A program made the translations under genes and the position numbers. Below, in pieces: positions 28,898-38,446 of a stretch of 64,000 nucleotides of DNA. The number at the start of each line of letters is the position of its first letter. Within the stretch, counting starts at the first letter, position 1. The notes under the pieces are model-generated. The model did no database searches and had not been told where the DNA came from. It was given only the letters and a program-made list of their open reading frames with translations. Origin of the DNA: Candidatus Pantoea bituminis. Lineage in GTDB: Bacteria > Pseudomonadota > Gammaproteobacteria > Enterobacterales > Enterobacteriaceae. The stretch is taken from the NCBI RefSeq assembly GCF_018842675.1, contig NZ_JAGTWO010000004.1:1426001-1490000 (forward strand), read 5' to 3'.

Positions 28898-29460
28898 TGG
28901 CCGCGCCAATGTCATCACCGCAGAAGGCTAAGCTGATTTGGCTAATTGGGCCGTCGGGATCGGGTAAGGATAGCCTGCTGAATGCTTTGCGAGAAGCGCC
29001 GCCAGCAGGGTTGATGATTGCCCATCGCTATATCACTCGCGCCGCCGATGCTGGCGGTGAAAACCACGTTGCCCTCACCGAACAGGAGTTTACCCGCCGC
29101 GCCGCGCTGGGCTTTTTCGCGATTCGCTGGCAGGCGCATGGCTTTCATTACGGCATCGGCAGCGAGATTGATCTTTGGCTGGCGCGCGGTCAAAACGTAC
29201 TGGTGAACGGCTCGCGGCTGCATTTGGCGCAGGTCATGCAACGTTACGGTGAACAACTGATGCCGCTCTGTCTTGAAGTCTCGCCGCCCGTGCTGGCAGC
29301 ACGCTTACGCCAGCGCGGCAGGGAGAGTGAAGCGGAAATTGTGCGGCGACTGGATCGCGCCACACAGCCGCAACCGGATGGATGCTTACTGCTCAATAAC
29401 GATGGCGCGCTGAGCCAGACGGTGCAGCAGCTGCGTCAATTACTCGAGGCATACCGATGA
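28894..29460 (+). CDS. phnN: PhnN, ribose 1,5-bisphosphokinase
   Basis: 188 residues (E. coli 185). It is a guanylate-kinase-like P-loop protein: IGPSGSGKDSLLNAL at about 17-31, then RYITRAADAGGENHVALTEQEF and GSEIDLWLARGQNVLVNGSR. It makes 5-phosphoribosyl pyrophosphate from ribose 1,5-bisphosphate, the last salvage step. ATGs at residues 1, 2 and 6 are all possible starts. It overlaps both neighbours by four bases. Confidence 0.92.
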   Translation: MMAAPMSSPQKAKLIWLIGPSGSGKDSLLNALREAPPAGLMIAHRYITRAADAGGENHVALTEQEFTRRAALGFFAIRWQAHGFHYGIGSEIDLWLARGQNVLVNGSRLHLAQVMQRYGEQLMPLCLEVSPPVLAARLRQRGRESEAEIVRRLDRATQPQPDGCLLLNNDGALSQTVQQLRQLLEAYR

Positions 29461-30227
29461 AACTGACCTTTCTCGGCACTGGTGGTGTGACTGCCGCACC
29501 GCTGTTTGGCTGCGACTGCCAAGCTTGTCACCGCGCCAGGCGCGATGAAAAACGCAAACGCGCACCCTGCAGTGCGCTGATTGAAGCGGGCAGCGAACGT
29601 ATTTTGCTGGATGGCGGTTTACCGCTGTTGCATGAACGTTTCCAGCCCGGAGAACTGACGCGCATTCTGCTGACGCACTATCACATGGATCATGTGCAGG
29701 GTTTATTTGCGCTGCGCTGGGGTGTCGGCACGCCGATTCCGGTGTGGGGCCCGCCCGATGAGAAGGGCAGCGATGACCTGTTTAAACACCCCGGCCTGCT
29801 GGATTTCCGCCCCTCACTTACGCCGTTCGTGCCGCATCAGTTTGGCAATCTATTCGTCACGCCACTGCCGTTGCAGCATTCACGGCTCACACACGGCTAT
29901 CTGTTTGACTGGCACGGCATGCGGCTGGCGTGGCTGTGCGATACCTGCGGCCTGCCGCCGGAAACGCGTGATTACCTCATTGGGCAACCGCTGGACCAGC
30001 TGGTGCTGGACTGCAACGATCCGCCGCGCAGTGACGCGCGCAATCACAACGATGTCCAACTTGCGCTGGCGATTATTGATGATCTTCAGCCACGTCAAGC
30101 GTGGCTCACGCACCTCAGTCATGAAATGGATAACTGGTTAGCCAACCATTCGTTACCTGAACATGTTCAACCGGCACGCGACGGTTTGACACTCTGTTTG
30201 GGTGCCGAGCAGCCTGTCACAGTTTGA
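29457..30227 (+). CDS. phnP: PhnP, 5-phosphoribosyl 1,2-cyclic phosphate phosphodiesterase
   Basis: 256 residues (E. coli 252). It is a metallo-beta-lactamase fold protein with TFLGTGG at the start, two cysteines in CDCQACHRAR (the PhnP zinc site), and the LTHYHMDHVQG metal motif near residue 73. Further metal-site segments are LDCNDPP and LTHLSHEMD. It opens the cyclic phosphate left after PhnJ cleavage. It follows phnN directly; no phnO acetyltransferase lies between them, unlike E. coli. Its 3' end overlaps the first Pho-box repeats of the phnC promoter. Confidence 0.92.
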   Translation: MKLTFLGTGGVTAAPLFGCDCQACHRARRDEKRKRAPCSALIEAGSERILLDGGLPLLHERFQPGELTRILLTHYHMDHVQGLFALRWGVGTPIPVWGPPDEKGSDDLFKHPGLLDFRPSLTPFVPHQFGNLFVTPLPLQHSRLTHGYLFDWHGMRLAWLCDTCGLPPETRDYLIGQPLDQLVLDCNDPPRSDARNHNDVQLALAIIDDLQPRQAWLTHLSHEMDNWLANHSLPEHVQPARDGLTLCLGAEQPVTV

Positions 30228-30253
30228 TCACTTAACTGTCATTCAGCATTCAT
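30214..30253 (+). promoter_or_regulatory. Pho box array before phnC
   Basis: Four seven-base units in exact 11-base steps: CTGTCAC (30214), TGATCAC (30225, weak), CTGTCAT (30236) and CATTCAT (30247). TTAATA at 30265-30270 is a fitting -10 element, and phnC starts at 30308 with CGGAGAAG ahead. This gives the transporter half of the locus its own PhoB-dependent promoter. Confidence 0.82.
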
Positions 30254-30307
30254 CCCGTATCGCCTTAATAAGCGCAGACCTTACAGACCGCAATTACGGA
30301 GAAGATC

Positions 30308-31138
30308 ATGGCACAGGCGCTTCTGAAAACGGTGGTGGACAACGATCTGCCACTGGCCAGCCAGACCGGGCAAAAAGTGTTATCGGTGCAGGGGTTATGC
30401 AAAGCCTACGGTGAAAACCGGGTGCTGGATAACGTCAGTTTCGATCTACATGCGGGCGAACTGGTCGCCGTGGTGGGGCGTTCAGGCGCAGGAAAATCGA
30501 CGCTGCTGCACATGTTGAACGGCACCATTGAGGCCACTGACGGCGCGATTGTCAGCCTGCGCCACGGCCAGGCCGATCGCGATGTAGTGACGCTAAACAG
30601 CCGCCAGATGCGCGAATGGCGCAGCGAATGCGGCATGATTTTTCAAGATTTCTGTCTGGTGCCACGTCTCGACGTGCTGACCAACGTGCTGCTGGGCCGC
30701 CTGAGCCAGACCTCCACCCTGAAATCGTTCTTTAAAGTCTTTTCTGACGCTGACCGCGCACACGCCATCGAACTTTTACAGTGGATGAACATGCTGCCGC
30801 AGGCGCTGCAACGCGCCGAGAATTTGTCGGGCGGTCAGATGCAGCGCGTGGCGATTTGTCGAGCGTTGATGCAGAACCCAAAAATCTTGCTGGCTGATGA
30901 GCCGGTGGCTTCTCTGGATCCGAAAAACACCAAGCGCATCATGGATGTGTTGCGTCAGGTCAGCGAGCAGGGCATCAGCGTGATGGTCAACCTGCACTCC
31001 ATCGAACTGGTGAAAAGTTATTGCACCCGTGTGATTGGCATTCAGCGCGGCGTGGTGCTGTTCGACGGACATCCTTCCCAACTCACCGACGGCCTGCTGC
31101 ACCAGCTGTACGGTGATGAAATTAATCAGCTCCACTAA
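30308..31138 (+). CDS. phnC: Phosphonate ABC transporter ATPase PhnC
   Basis: 276 residues, slightly longer than E. coli PhnC (262) because of an N-terminal extension (about 20 residues). Walker A is [17 protein letters not shown], then [23 protein letters not shown], signature [15 protein letters not shown], Walker [14 protein letters not shown], and the H-loop NLHSIELV. It powers phosphonate import through PhnE with PhnD. It is the first gene of the second phn unit. Confidence 0.93.
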   Translation: MAQALLKTVVDNDLPLASQTGQKVLSVQGLCKAYGENRVLDNVSFDLHAGELVAVVGRSGAGKSTLLHMLNGTIEATDGAIVSLRHGQADRDVVTLNSRQMREWRSECGMIFQDFCLVPRLDVLTNVLLGRLSQTSTLKSFFKVFSDADRAHAIELLQWMNMLPQALQRAENLSGGQMQRVAICRALMQNPKILLADEPVASLDPKNTKRIMDVLRQVSEQGISVMVNLHSIELVKSYCTRVIGIQRGVVLFDGHPSQLTDGLLHQLYGDEINQLH

Positions 31139-31164
31139 CTTCCACGGCAAGAGAAAAACTTCGA

Positions 31165-32094
31165 ATGAAACTGACTTCATTAGCTTTAGTGACTGGCGCT
31201 TTGATGACCTTTGGCGTTAACGCAGCGGATGCACCGAAACAGCTGAATCTGGGCATTTTAGGCGGTCAAAACGCCACCCAGCAGATTGGCGATAATCAGT
31301 GTGTAAAAAGCTTTTTTGATAAAGAGCTGAACGTGGATACGCAGATGCGTAACGCGTCAGACTATTCGGGCGTGATTCAGGGGCTGCTGGGCGGCAAGAT
31401 TGATATGGTACTGAGCATGTCGCCCGCGTCGTTTGCCTCAGTTTATCTGCAAGATCCAAAAGCGGTAGATGTCGTGGGCATTGTGGTGGATGACAAAGAT
31501 CAGTCCCGCGGTTATCACTCGGTGGTGGTGGTGAAAGCCGACAGCCCGTACAAAAAGTTGGAAGATTTGAAAGGCAAAGCTTTTGGGATGGCGGATCCCG
31601 ATTCGACGTCGGGCTTCCTGATGCCGAACCAGGCATTTAAGAAAGAGTTTGGCGGCAGCGTCGATGACAAATACAACAATTTCTTCTCCAGCGTCACCTT
31701 TTCTGGCGGCCACGAGCAGGACATTCTCGGTGTGTTAAACGATCAGTTTGCCGGTGCAGTGACCTGGACGTCGCTGGTGGGCGATCGCAGCACCGGTTAT
31801 ACCTCGGGTGCCTTTACCCGAATGATGCGTATGGATCAGCCCGATTTAATGAACAAAATCCGCATTATCTGGCAGTCGCCGCTGATTCCTAACGGCCCGG
31901 TGCTGGTCAGCAATAAGCTGCCGGCAGAGTTCAAAGCCAAAGTAGTGGCGGCGATCAAAAAGCTGGATAAAGAAGATCACGCCTGTTTCGTGAAAGCGGT
32001 GGGCGGAGAGCAGCATATTGGTGAAGCAACGCTAGCGGATTATCAGAATGTGATTGATATGAAGCGTGACCTGATGAAGGGCAGCCGCGGTTAA
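31165..32094 (+). CDS. phnD: Phosphonate ABC transporter binding protein PhnD
   Basis: 309 residues. The signal peptide MKLTSLALVTGALMTFGVNA is followed by the mature protein with LNLGILGGQNATQQIGDN, YSGVIQGLLGGKIDMVLSMSPAS and FGMADPDSTSGFLMPNQAF. This is the PhnD/PtxB type I fold that captures phosphonates in the periplasm. It is somewhat shorter than E. coli PhnD (about 338). Two BIME-like units separate it from phnE1. Confidence 0.9.
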   Translation: MKLTSLALVTGALMTFGVNAADAPKQLNLGILGGQNATQQIGDNQCVKSFFDKELNVDTQMRNASDYSGVIQGLLGGKIDMVLSMSPASFASVYLQDPKAVDVVGIVVDDKDQSRGYHSVVVVKADSPYKKLEDLKGKAFGMADPDSTSGFLMPNQAFKKEFGGSVDDKYNNFFSSVTFSGGHEQDILGVLNDQFAGAVTWTSLVGDRSTGYTSGAFTRMMRMDQPDLMNKIRIIWQSPLIPNGPVLVSNKLPAEFKAKVVAAIKKLDKEDHACFVKAVGGEQHIGEATLADYQNVIDMKRDLMKGSRG

Positions 32095-32126
32095 TTTAGC
32101 GCCTTAGCGCGCTGAATCGGTGCGCG

Positions 32127-32460
32127 CTGTCCCCCATCCCAGCCTTCCCCGCGAAGCGGGGAAGGAGACGCTGCCCCATGCAGCTTCAATACTCGCATGT
32201 AGCAGCATCTTCCTCCCCCATGCATGGGGAGGACCGAGGTGGGGGACAAACGACCTCGCACTTATAGGGAGCCAGGTGGGGGACAAACAACTCATCTGCG
32301 CGCTGTCCCCCATCCCAGCCTTCCCCCGCGAAGCGGAGGAAGGAGACGCTGCCACATGCGGGTACAGAGTAGGCATTTTGCAGCATCTTCCTCCCCCATG
32401 CATGGGGGAGGACCGAGGTGGGGGACAAACGACCCCGCACTTATGGGGACCGCGCGCACA
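32127..32460 (+). repeat. Two BIME-like palindromic units between phnD and phnE
   Basis: Units begin at CTGTCCCCCA, 32127 and 32303 (period 176). Each has hairpin arms CCTTCCCCGCGAAGCGGGGAAGG (interrupted by one or two changes in the second unit) and CCTCCCCCATGCATGGGGGAGG, then a spacer ending CGCACTTAT. They fill the 32095-32471 gap inside the phnCDE unit. Long open frames through the repeats have no homology signal and are not genes. Confidence 0.9.
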
Positions 32461-32471
32461 GACTTCAACTT

Positions 32472-33346
32472 ATGCGAGAAAAGCTTTTGACTGACTTCGA
32501 ACGTTATTACCAACGCATCCGCAGCCAACAGAAACGCGACTCGCTGCTCTGGTCTTTGTTACTGGTGGCGCTCTATCTGGCTGCGGGCAACGTGGCGGAA
32601 TTTAATCTGATTAACGTCTGGCAATCGCTGCCTAACTTTTTGATTACATCCGCGAAATCGTTCCGGTGCTGCATCTGCCGCTGCTGTTCGCCGATGGAAA
32701 AACGGAAGGTTCGCTCGCGTATTGGGGTTATCGCCTGCATATCCAGTTGCCGCTGATTTGGGAAACGCTGCAACTGGCGCTGGCTTCCACAATAATTGCC
32801 GTCTGCGTTGCCACGGTGCTGGCCTTTTTTGCCGCCGACAACACGCAAATGCCCGTAAGCGTACGGTTTGCTATCCGTTCTGGGGTAGCCTTTTTGCGCA
32901 CCATGCCAGAACTGGCGTGGGCGGTGATGTTTGTCATGGCCTTTGGCATCGGCGCTATTCCGGGCTTTATGGCGCTGGCGCTGCACGCCATCGGCAGCCT
33001 GACCAAGCTGTTTTACGAAGCGATAGAATCCGCTTCCGATAAACCGGTGCGCGGCCTCGCAGCCTGTGGTGCCAGCAAGTTGCAACGCATACGCTTCGCC
33101 TTCTGGCCGCAGGTCAAACCGGTATTCCTCTCCTACAGCTTTATGCGTTTAGAGGTCAACTTCCGCTCCTCAACCATTCTCGGTTTAGTTGGCGCAGGCG
33201 GCATCGGACAAGAGCTGATGACCAATATCAAACTTGACCGCTTCGATCAGGTCAGCATCACATTACTGCTGATTATCGCCGTGGTTTCGCTGCTGGATAC
33301 CGTTTCTGGTCGCCTGCGTCGCCGCGTAGTAGAGGGTAAATCATGA
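32472..33346 (+). CDS. phnE: Phosphonate ABC transporter permease PhnE (first copy), frame broken once
   Basis: 291 residues after adding one T to the run at 32637-32641 (LPNFF-DYIREIVPVLHLPLLF). Membrane helices include WSLLLVALYLAAGN and the permease core AFLRTMPELAWAVMFVMAFGIGAIPG. The EAA-type loop is about 60 residues before the C-terminus (STILGLVGAGGIGQELM). It forms the channel with a second PhnE protein. The start ATG at 32472 lies 12 bases past the last repeat unit. It overlaps the next gene by four bases. Confidence 0.88.
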
Positions 33347-34227
33347 TTGCGCTTGCACCCGATGTCGCGAAACTCAAGCAGCAACACAGCGCGTTGTTTG
33401 CCCTACAAAACCGTTATCTGCGCCGCATTGGCCTGATTGCCCTGGCGGTGCTGCTTTATTACCTGTTCTTTTTTTCTGTTTTCGGCATTGAGTGGAGCCG
33501 GCTGGAAAACGGCGTTCAACAGTTAGGCCGCTATTTTCTGCGCATGTTTGTCTGGCAGGATTTCGCTAACTGGCCGTTTGGTTATTATCTGTCCCAGATA
33601 GGGATTACGCTGGCGATTGTGTTTGCTGGCACGATTACCGCCTCGATCATCGCCTTGCCGCTGTCGTTTCTGGCGGCACGCAACGTGATGCACACGCGCA
33701 TCAGCTGGCCGATTGCGCTGTTGGTTCGTCGAATGTTTGACCTGCTGCGCGGCGTGGATATGGCAATTTGGGGGCTGATCTTTGTGCGTGCGGTAGGCAT
33801 GGGGCCGCTGGCAGGCGTGTTGGCGATTGTGATGCAAGATGTGGGGCTGCTCGGCAAACTTTATTCCGAAGGGCACGAAGCGGTAGAGCGCTCACCAAGT
33901 CGTGGCCTGGGCGCATTGGGCGCAAACAGTTTGCAAAAACATCGCTTCGGCATCTTTACCCAATCCTTCCCCAGTTTCCTGGCGCTGAGCCTCTATCAGA
34001 TTGAATCCAATACCCGATCGGCGGCGGTGTTGGGTTTTGTCGGCGCGGGCGGCGTGGGGCTGGTTTACGCCGAAAACATGCGTCTGTGGAATTGGGACGT
34101 AGTGATGTTTATTACCCTGATTTTGGTGGTGATAGTGATGGTGATGGATGCGATCTCCAGCCGCCTACGCAAACGCTACATTATTGGGAAAACGGTGCCG
34201 CTGTGGCAGCCTGCTGCGCACGACTAA
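33343..34227 (+). CDS. phnE: Phosphonate ABC transporter permease PhnE (second copy)
   Basis: 294 residues, intact. It opens IALAPDVAKLKQQHSALFALQ, then a helix LIALAVLLYYLFFFSVFGI, the core VRRMFDLLRGVDMAIWGLIFVRAVGMGPLAG, and SAAVLGFVGAGGVGLVYAENM. It is a diverged paralogue of the preceding gene, so the channel is a heterodimer, unlike the single PhnE of E. coli. Its last 47 bases overlap the convergent histidine kinase gene. Confidence 0.9.
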   Translation: MIALAPDVAKLKQQHSALFALQNRYLRRIGLIALAVLLYYLFFFSVFGIEWSRLENGVQQLGRYFLRMFVWQDFANWPFGYYLSQIGITLAIVFAGTITASIIALPLSFLAARNVMHTRISWPIALLVRRMFDLLRGVDMAIWGLIFVRAVGMGPLAGVLAIVMQDVGLLGKLYSEGHEAVERSPSRGLGALGANSLQKHRFGIFTQSFPSFLALSLYQIESNTRSAAVLGFVGAGGVGLVYAENMRLWNWDVVMFITLILVVIVMVMDAISSRLRKRYIIGKTVPLWQPAAHD

Positions 34228-36778
34228 GCCGCTCGCTGCGCTGCCATGCGCGCTGTAACGCCTGCACTAATTGCGCCTCCTGCCAGGGTTTCGCCAACCG
34301 TTCACACAGCGGTAGCGTCACGGGCTGGTGGCGCAGATCCTGACCGCTGATTAACAGCGTCGCCAACTGCGGCCAGTTCTGCTGCGCCTGGCGAATCACC
34401 TCCGCCCCGTTGATTTCACCCGGTAGCATCAAATCACTGATCAGCAGATCGATATCCGGCGTCTGGCGCAGCAGATTCAACGCGCTTTCGCCATCGCCGC
34501 ACTCCAGTGTCAAATAGCCCAGCTGATGCAGATGTTCGCATAAGGTTTGCCGCACCGCCGGTTCATCATCTACGACTAACACCAGCCGATCGCCCGCCGC
34601 GTCGGGTTGCGGTGGCGCGACAACGGCGGCGGTGGCGGCGGTTTCAGGTGCGCGTGGCAATAGCAGGCGAACAGTTGTGCCTTGCCCCGGCGCAGTTTCC
34701 AGTTCAATTTGTCCGCCCGATTGGCGAACAAAACCGTACACCATCGACAAACCCAATCCGCTGCCACTGCCGGTAGCTTTGGTGGTGAAGAACGGCTCAA
34801 ACACCTGTTCGCGCACCTCCGATGACATACCGCTGCCGTGATCAATCACCTCAATTGTCACCCTGTCGCGCTTCTCGCCCTGTTCCAGACGCCGCTGATT
34901 CCAGATACGCAGGCGAATCTCACCGCTTTGCTGTGCCATCGCATCGCGCGCGTTGACCACCAAATTCATCAACGCATTCTCTAACTGACTGGCGTCGATC
35001 CACGCGGGCCAGCCAGGACGCTGGGCATCAATCACCAGCTGTTGTCCGGGCAACAGCGAATGCTGCAACAGGCCTTGCAGGTTATCCACCAGCGTTACCA
35101 CCGACACCGCATTGGGATGCAGCGCCTGTTTACGAGAAAAAGCCAACAGGCGCTGGGTCAGCAGCGCAGCCCGATCGGCGGCCTGACGGGCACGATCAAT
35201 GCGGCTGGCAAGTGGCCCCGGCGGCAGTTGGCCTTGGGTTAACGCCAGGCTGCCGATGATCACCGCCAGCAGATTGTTAAAATCATGGGCAATGCCACCG
35301 GTCAGCTGACCGACCGCTTTCATTTTTTGACTGTGCACCAGCGCTTCTTCCAACGCTTTACGCGCGCTGCGCTCCAGCACGGTATTCACCATGCCGCGCC
35401 GTGGTACCGGGCTGAAACGCAACTCCAGCGTGCGGCCGTCAGCCAGCCGGATCTCCTGCGGCTCACCCAATCCGTGCAGATGAATCTCCAGCCGCTGTAA
35501 CAGCAGTTGGTAATGCAGCCCACGATGCAGATCACGCGGCGCAATGCCCAACAGCTCGGCGTATTGCGCATTCCACACCACTAATCGCCCGCTGTTATCA
35601 AACAGCGCAAAGCCATCGCGCATCGCCAGAAAGGTCGATTCAAGCTGATTACTTTTCTCTTTCAACAGGCGTGAAGTGTGGGCCAGCGACGCGGTGTTAC
35701 GCGCAAATACGTTAAAGGCGCGGGCCAAATCGCCCAGCTCATCGCGACGTTGCAGCCCGGGCACGCTGACATTCTGTTCGCCTTGCGCTAATCGCGTCAT
35801 CGCCCCGGCAATCGCCGTCAGGCTGGAACCTAAATTGCGATAAATGTAATAACCGGCGTAGCAGGTAATCGCCAGCGCCAGCAGCACAAACAGCGCGATA
35901 AACCCGATGATTGAATCAAGCTCCTGATGGGTGGCCAAAGTGCGCGTTTCGCTCTGCTGCGCCACTTGCTGCACATAGGCGGTGATGTCTTCATTGAGCA
36001 TCGCCACCAGCGCTTTGATGCGATAGGTCGCGTAGGCAATGGCTAAATCACTCTGCTCCAGATCCGTCGCCAGCGGCACCAGTTGCTGCTGGGCCGTTAA
36101 TAAGCGTTGCACGTGATCTGCCAGCACGCCGTGAGCAGGCGCGCTGCGCCACGCCATCATCACTTCACCTAATTGATCGATGGCGGCGACCGGTGAAGGC
36201 GTGCGAATCGCCACGGTAAGCAGTCGCTCAGTCTGTTGACGCAGCGCGGCATTCGGGGCAAGCGCCGCATTTTTTAAGGCGATCTGATTAATATGACTGA
36301 GCAGCAGTTGGGATTGCCACAGGCCGCTGAGCATCAGGTTACGTTGCAGATGGCGCTGATGCCCGGTGCGCAATAGCTGAGTAATGGTTTGCTCCAGCAT
36401 CAGGCTGCGCGCGCGAATACGCGCTACCCGCTCTGGCTGGCGTGACGCCATCGGGGCATTCGCCAGTAAGGAGAGCGACTGTTGCAGCGCCTGCTGATTT
36501 TGCTGCAGGCGCAACGATTCACTTTGGTATTCCAGCGCGCCCACCACCTGTGACAACCGTACCGCCGCGGTGGCGACATTGGCGGTATCACGCGCCAGCG
36601 CCAGGCTGCCGTTCATGTCCGCCAGCGTTTGCGCCTGCGCCTGCTCCTGAATCGCCCCGGCGTGGCGAAACCCGAGAATCGCGACCGCGCTCACCATGAG
36701 CGTGACGCAGACCACCAGCAAGTTGAACAGCAGCAGGCGGCCTCGGGCCCCGGCCTGCCATGGATAATCGCGCTGCAT
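34181..36778 (-). CDS. Hybrid sensor histidine kinase with periplasmic sensor and C-terminal receiver
   Basis: 865 residues. Membrane helices lie at about 15-37 and 288-312, around a mostly helical periplasmic sensor resembling the TorS type. HAMP (about 313-365) is followed by a PAS-like domain (380-460), a HisKA domain with His498 (GGIAHDF), and an ATPase domain with N609 (VNARDA), VIDHGSG at 645-651 and GSGSGLGLSMV. The receiver has its phospho-acceptor Asp782 (LLISDLMLPGEING). No HPt domain is present. It is divergent from the sugar ABC operon and probably senses that sugar or its binding protein, with the OmpR-type regulator at 43713-44456 as likely partner. Its 3' end overlaps phnE2 by 47 bases, convergently. 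Confidence 0.88.
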   Translation of the reverse strand: MQRDYPWQAGARGRLLLFNLLVVCVTLMVSAVAILGFRHAGAIQEQAQAQTLADMNGSLALARDTANVATAAVRLSQVVGALEYQSESLRLQQNQQALQQSLSLLANAPMASRQPERVARIRARSLMLEQTITQLLRTGHQRHLQRNLMLSGLWQSQLLLSHINQIALKNAALAPNAALRQQTERLLTVAIRTPSPVAAIDQLGEVMMAWRSAPAHGVLADHVQRLLTAQQQLVPLATDLEQSDLAIAYATYRIKALVAMLNEDITAYVQQVAQQSETRTLATHQELDSIIGFIALFVLLALAITCYAGYYIYRNLGSSLTAIAGAMTRLAQGEQNVSVPGLQRRDELGDLARAFNVFARNTASLAHTSRLLKEKSNQLESTFLAMRDGFALFDNSGRLVVWNAQYAELLGIAPRDLHRGLHYQLLLQRLEIHLHGLGEPQEIRLADGRTLELRFSPVPRRGMVNTVLERSARKALEEALVHSQKMKAVGQLTGGIAHDFNNLLAVIIGSLALTQGQLPPGPLASRIDRARQAADRAALLTQRLLAFSRKQALHPNAVSVVTLVDNLQGLLQHSLLPGQQLVIDAQRPGWPAWIDASQLENALMNLVVNARDAMAQQSGEIRLRIWNQRRLEQGEKRDRVTIEVIDHGSGMSSEVREQVFEPFFTTKATGSGSGLGLSMVYGFVRQSGGQIELETAPGQGTTVRLLLPRAPETAATAAVVAPPQPDAAGDRLVLVVDDEPAVRQTLCEHLHQLGYLTLECGDGESALNLLRQTPDIDLLISDLMLPGEINGAEVIRQAQQNWPQLATLLISGQDLRHQPVTLPLCERLAKPWQEAQLVQALQRAWQRSERLSRAQQAATAAPFSQ

Positions 36779-36832
36779 ACATCGTCTCCCTTACCGCGCT
36801 AATGGGGCGAGTATAAGAGCGGGGCCGCGGGC

Positions 36833-36850
36833 AAATATGACAAATATGAA
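36833..36850 (+). promoter_or_regulatory. Tandem direct repeat in the kinase/sugar-operon divergent control region
   Basis: CAAATATGA occurs twice back to back (36833-36841 and 36842-36850), 72 bases before the sugar ATPase start and 55 bases before the kinase start. OmpR-type regulators bind paired direct repeats, so this is a candidate site for the regulator encoded at the other end of the cluster. I could not confirm -35/-10 elements. Confidence 0.4.
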
Positions 36851-36921
36851 TGGGTGCTGACATTTTCCATTTATCTGGCGTTGCTTTACTGCTGGCATTC
36901 ATAGTCAGCAGGAGCGGGCAG

Positions 36922-38436
36922 ATGACAGCCACACCAATACTGGAAATGCGGAAAATCACCCGCCGCTTCGGCAATTTCTACGCCTTGAAAGGTGTTGATC
37001 TCACGGTTTATCCTGGTGAAGTTCACGCGCTGATGGGGGAGAACGGAGCCGGAAAAAGCACCTTGATGAAAATCCTGGCAGGAGCCTATAGCGCCAGCAG
37101 CGGGGAAATTTTAATTGACGGCAAAGCCTACACGCTTAAAGGGCCCAAAGAGGCGTTAGCGGCAGGCATCACCCTGATTTATCAGGAAATCAATCTGGCA
37201 CCGAATCTCACGGTGGCGGAAAACATCTTTCTTGGCAGTGAAATCACCCGAGGCGGCATGGTGAAGCGGCGCCAAATGGCCGATGAGGCGCAGCAGGTGA
37301 TTGATCGACTGGGCGCGCAGTTCAGCGCCAACGACCTTGTTAACCGCCTCAGTATTGCTGAACAACAGCAGGTGGAAATCGCCCGAGCGCTGCATCGCAA
37401 CAGCCGCATTTTGGTGATGGATGAGCCTACCGCTGCACTCTCTAACCGCGAAACCGAGCAGCTGTTTGCGCTGATCAAGCGCCTGCGCGGTGAAGGCATG
37501 GCGATCATCTATATCAGTCATCGCATGGCGGAAGTTTATGAGCTGTCGGATCGCGTCAGCGTGCTGCGCGATGGCGAATATGTTGGCAGCCTGACGCGGG
37601 AGAATCTCAACGCCAGTGAGCTGGTGCGCATGATGGTCGGCAGGCCGCTCAGCGATCTGTTCAATAAAGACCGCAACATTGCGATGGGTGATATTCGCCT
37701 GGCGGTGAATCACCTTGGCGATGGAGGCAAAGTGCATCCCAGCAGCCTGGCCGTGCGCGCGGGCGAAATCGTGGGGTTAGCCGGGCTGGTCGGTGCCGGA
37801 CGCAGTGAGCTGGCGCAGCTGATCTTTGGCGTGCATAAGCCGAAAGAGGGCGAAATCTGGGTGGATGGTCAAAAAGTCACGATTCATTCGCCCCGTGATG
37901 CGATTGCGCGCGGCATCGGTTTTCTTACCGAGAACCGCAAGGAACAAGGTCTGTTTCTGGAGATGGCGGCGATGGAGAACATTGTGATGGCCACGCTAGA
38001 ACGCGATGCCAATTATGGCCTGCTTGATCGTCGCAAAGGGCAAAAAATCGCTAATGATGCCATTGCCAACCTCAACATTCGTGTGCCGCATGCGCAAGTG
38101 CGGGCCGGCGGTTTGTCTGGCGGTAATCAGCAGAAGCTGTTGATTTCGCGCTGGGTCTCAATTGGCCCACGTATCTTGATTCTCGACGAACCGACGCGCG
38201 GCGTTGACGTCGGAGCCAAAAGTGAAATTTATCGCATGATGCAGGAGATGGCGCGCCAGGGCGTGGCGATATTAATGATCTCCAGCGAGCTGCCGGAGGT
38301 GGTGGGTATGAGCGACCGCGTTTACGTGATGCGCGAAGGCAGCATCGCTGGTGAGCTGGAAGGCGACAACATCAGTCAGGAAAACATTATGACGCTGGCA
38401 ACCGGTGCGCACAGCGCATCCCCGCTTGAAGTGTGA
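36922..38436 (+). CDS. Sugar ABC transporter ATPase, RbsA-like (two NBDs)
   Basis: 504 residues. The first domain has Walker [15 protein letters not shown] near 38-50, signature [15 protein letters not shown] and Walker [13 protein letters not shown]. The second domain has the degenerate P-loop [30 protein letters not shown] and [14 protein letters not shown], as is normal for CUT2 (ribose/xylose/galactose) ATPases. I chose the ATG at 36922, preceded by AGGAG, over upstream in-frame starts in the promoter. It drives monosaccharide uptake with the permease and binding protein downstream. Confidence 0.92.
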   Translation: MTATPILEMRKITRRFGNFYALKGVDLTVYPGEVHALMGENGAGKSTLMKILAGAYSASSGEILIDGKAYTLKGPKEALAAGITLIYQEINLAPNLTVAENIFLGSEITRGGMVKRRQMADEAQQVIDRLGAQFSANDLVNRLSIAEQQQVEIARALHRNSRILVMDEPTAALSNRETEQLFALIKRLRGEGMAIIYISHRMAEVYELSDRVSVLRDGEYVGSLTRENLNASELVRMMVGRPLSDLFNKDRNIAMGDIRLAVNHLGDGGKVHPSSLAVRAGEIVGLAGLVGAGRSELAQLIFGVHKPKEGEIWVDGQKVTIHSPRDAIARGIGFLTENRKEQGLFLEMAAMENIVMATLERDANYGLLDRRKGQKIANDAIANLNIRVPHAQVRAGGLSGGNQQKLLISRWVSIGPRILILDEPTRGVDVGAKSEIYRMMQEMARQGVAILMISSELPEVVGMSDRVYVMREGSIAGELEGDNISQENIMTLATGAHSASPLEV

Positions 38437-38446
38437 GGAGAAAACC

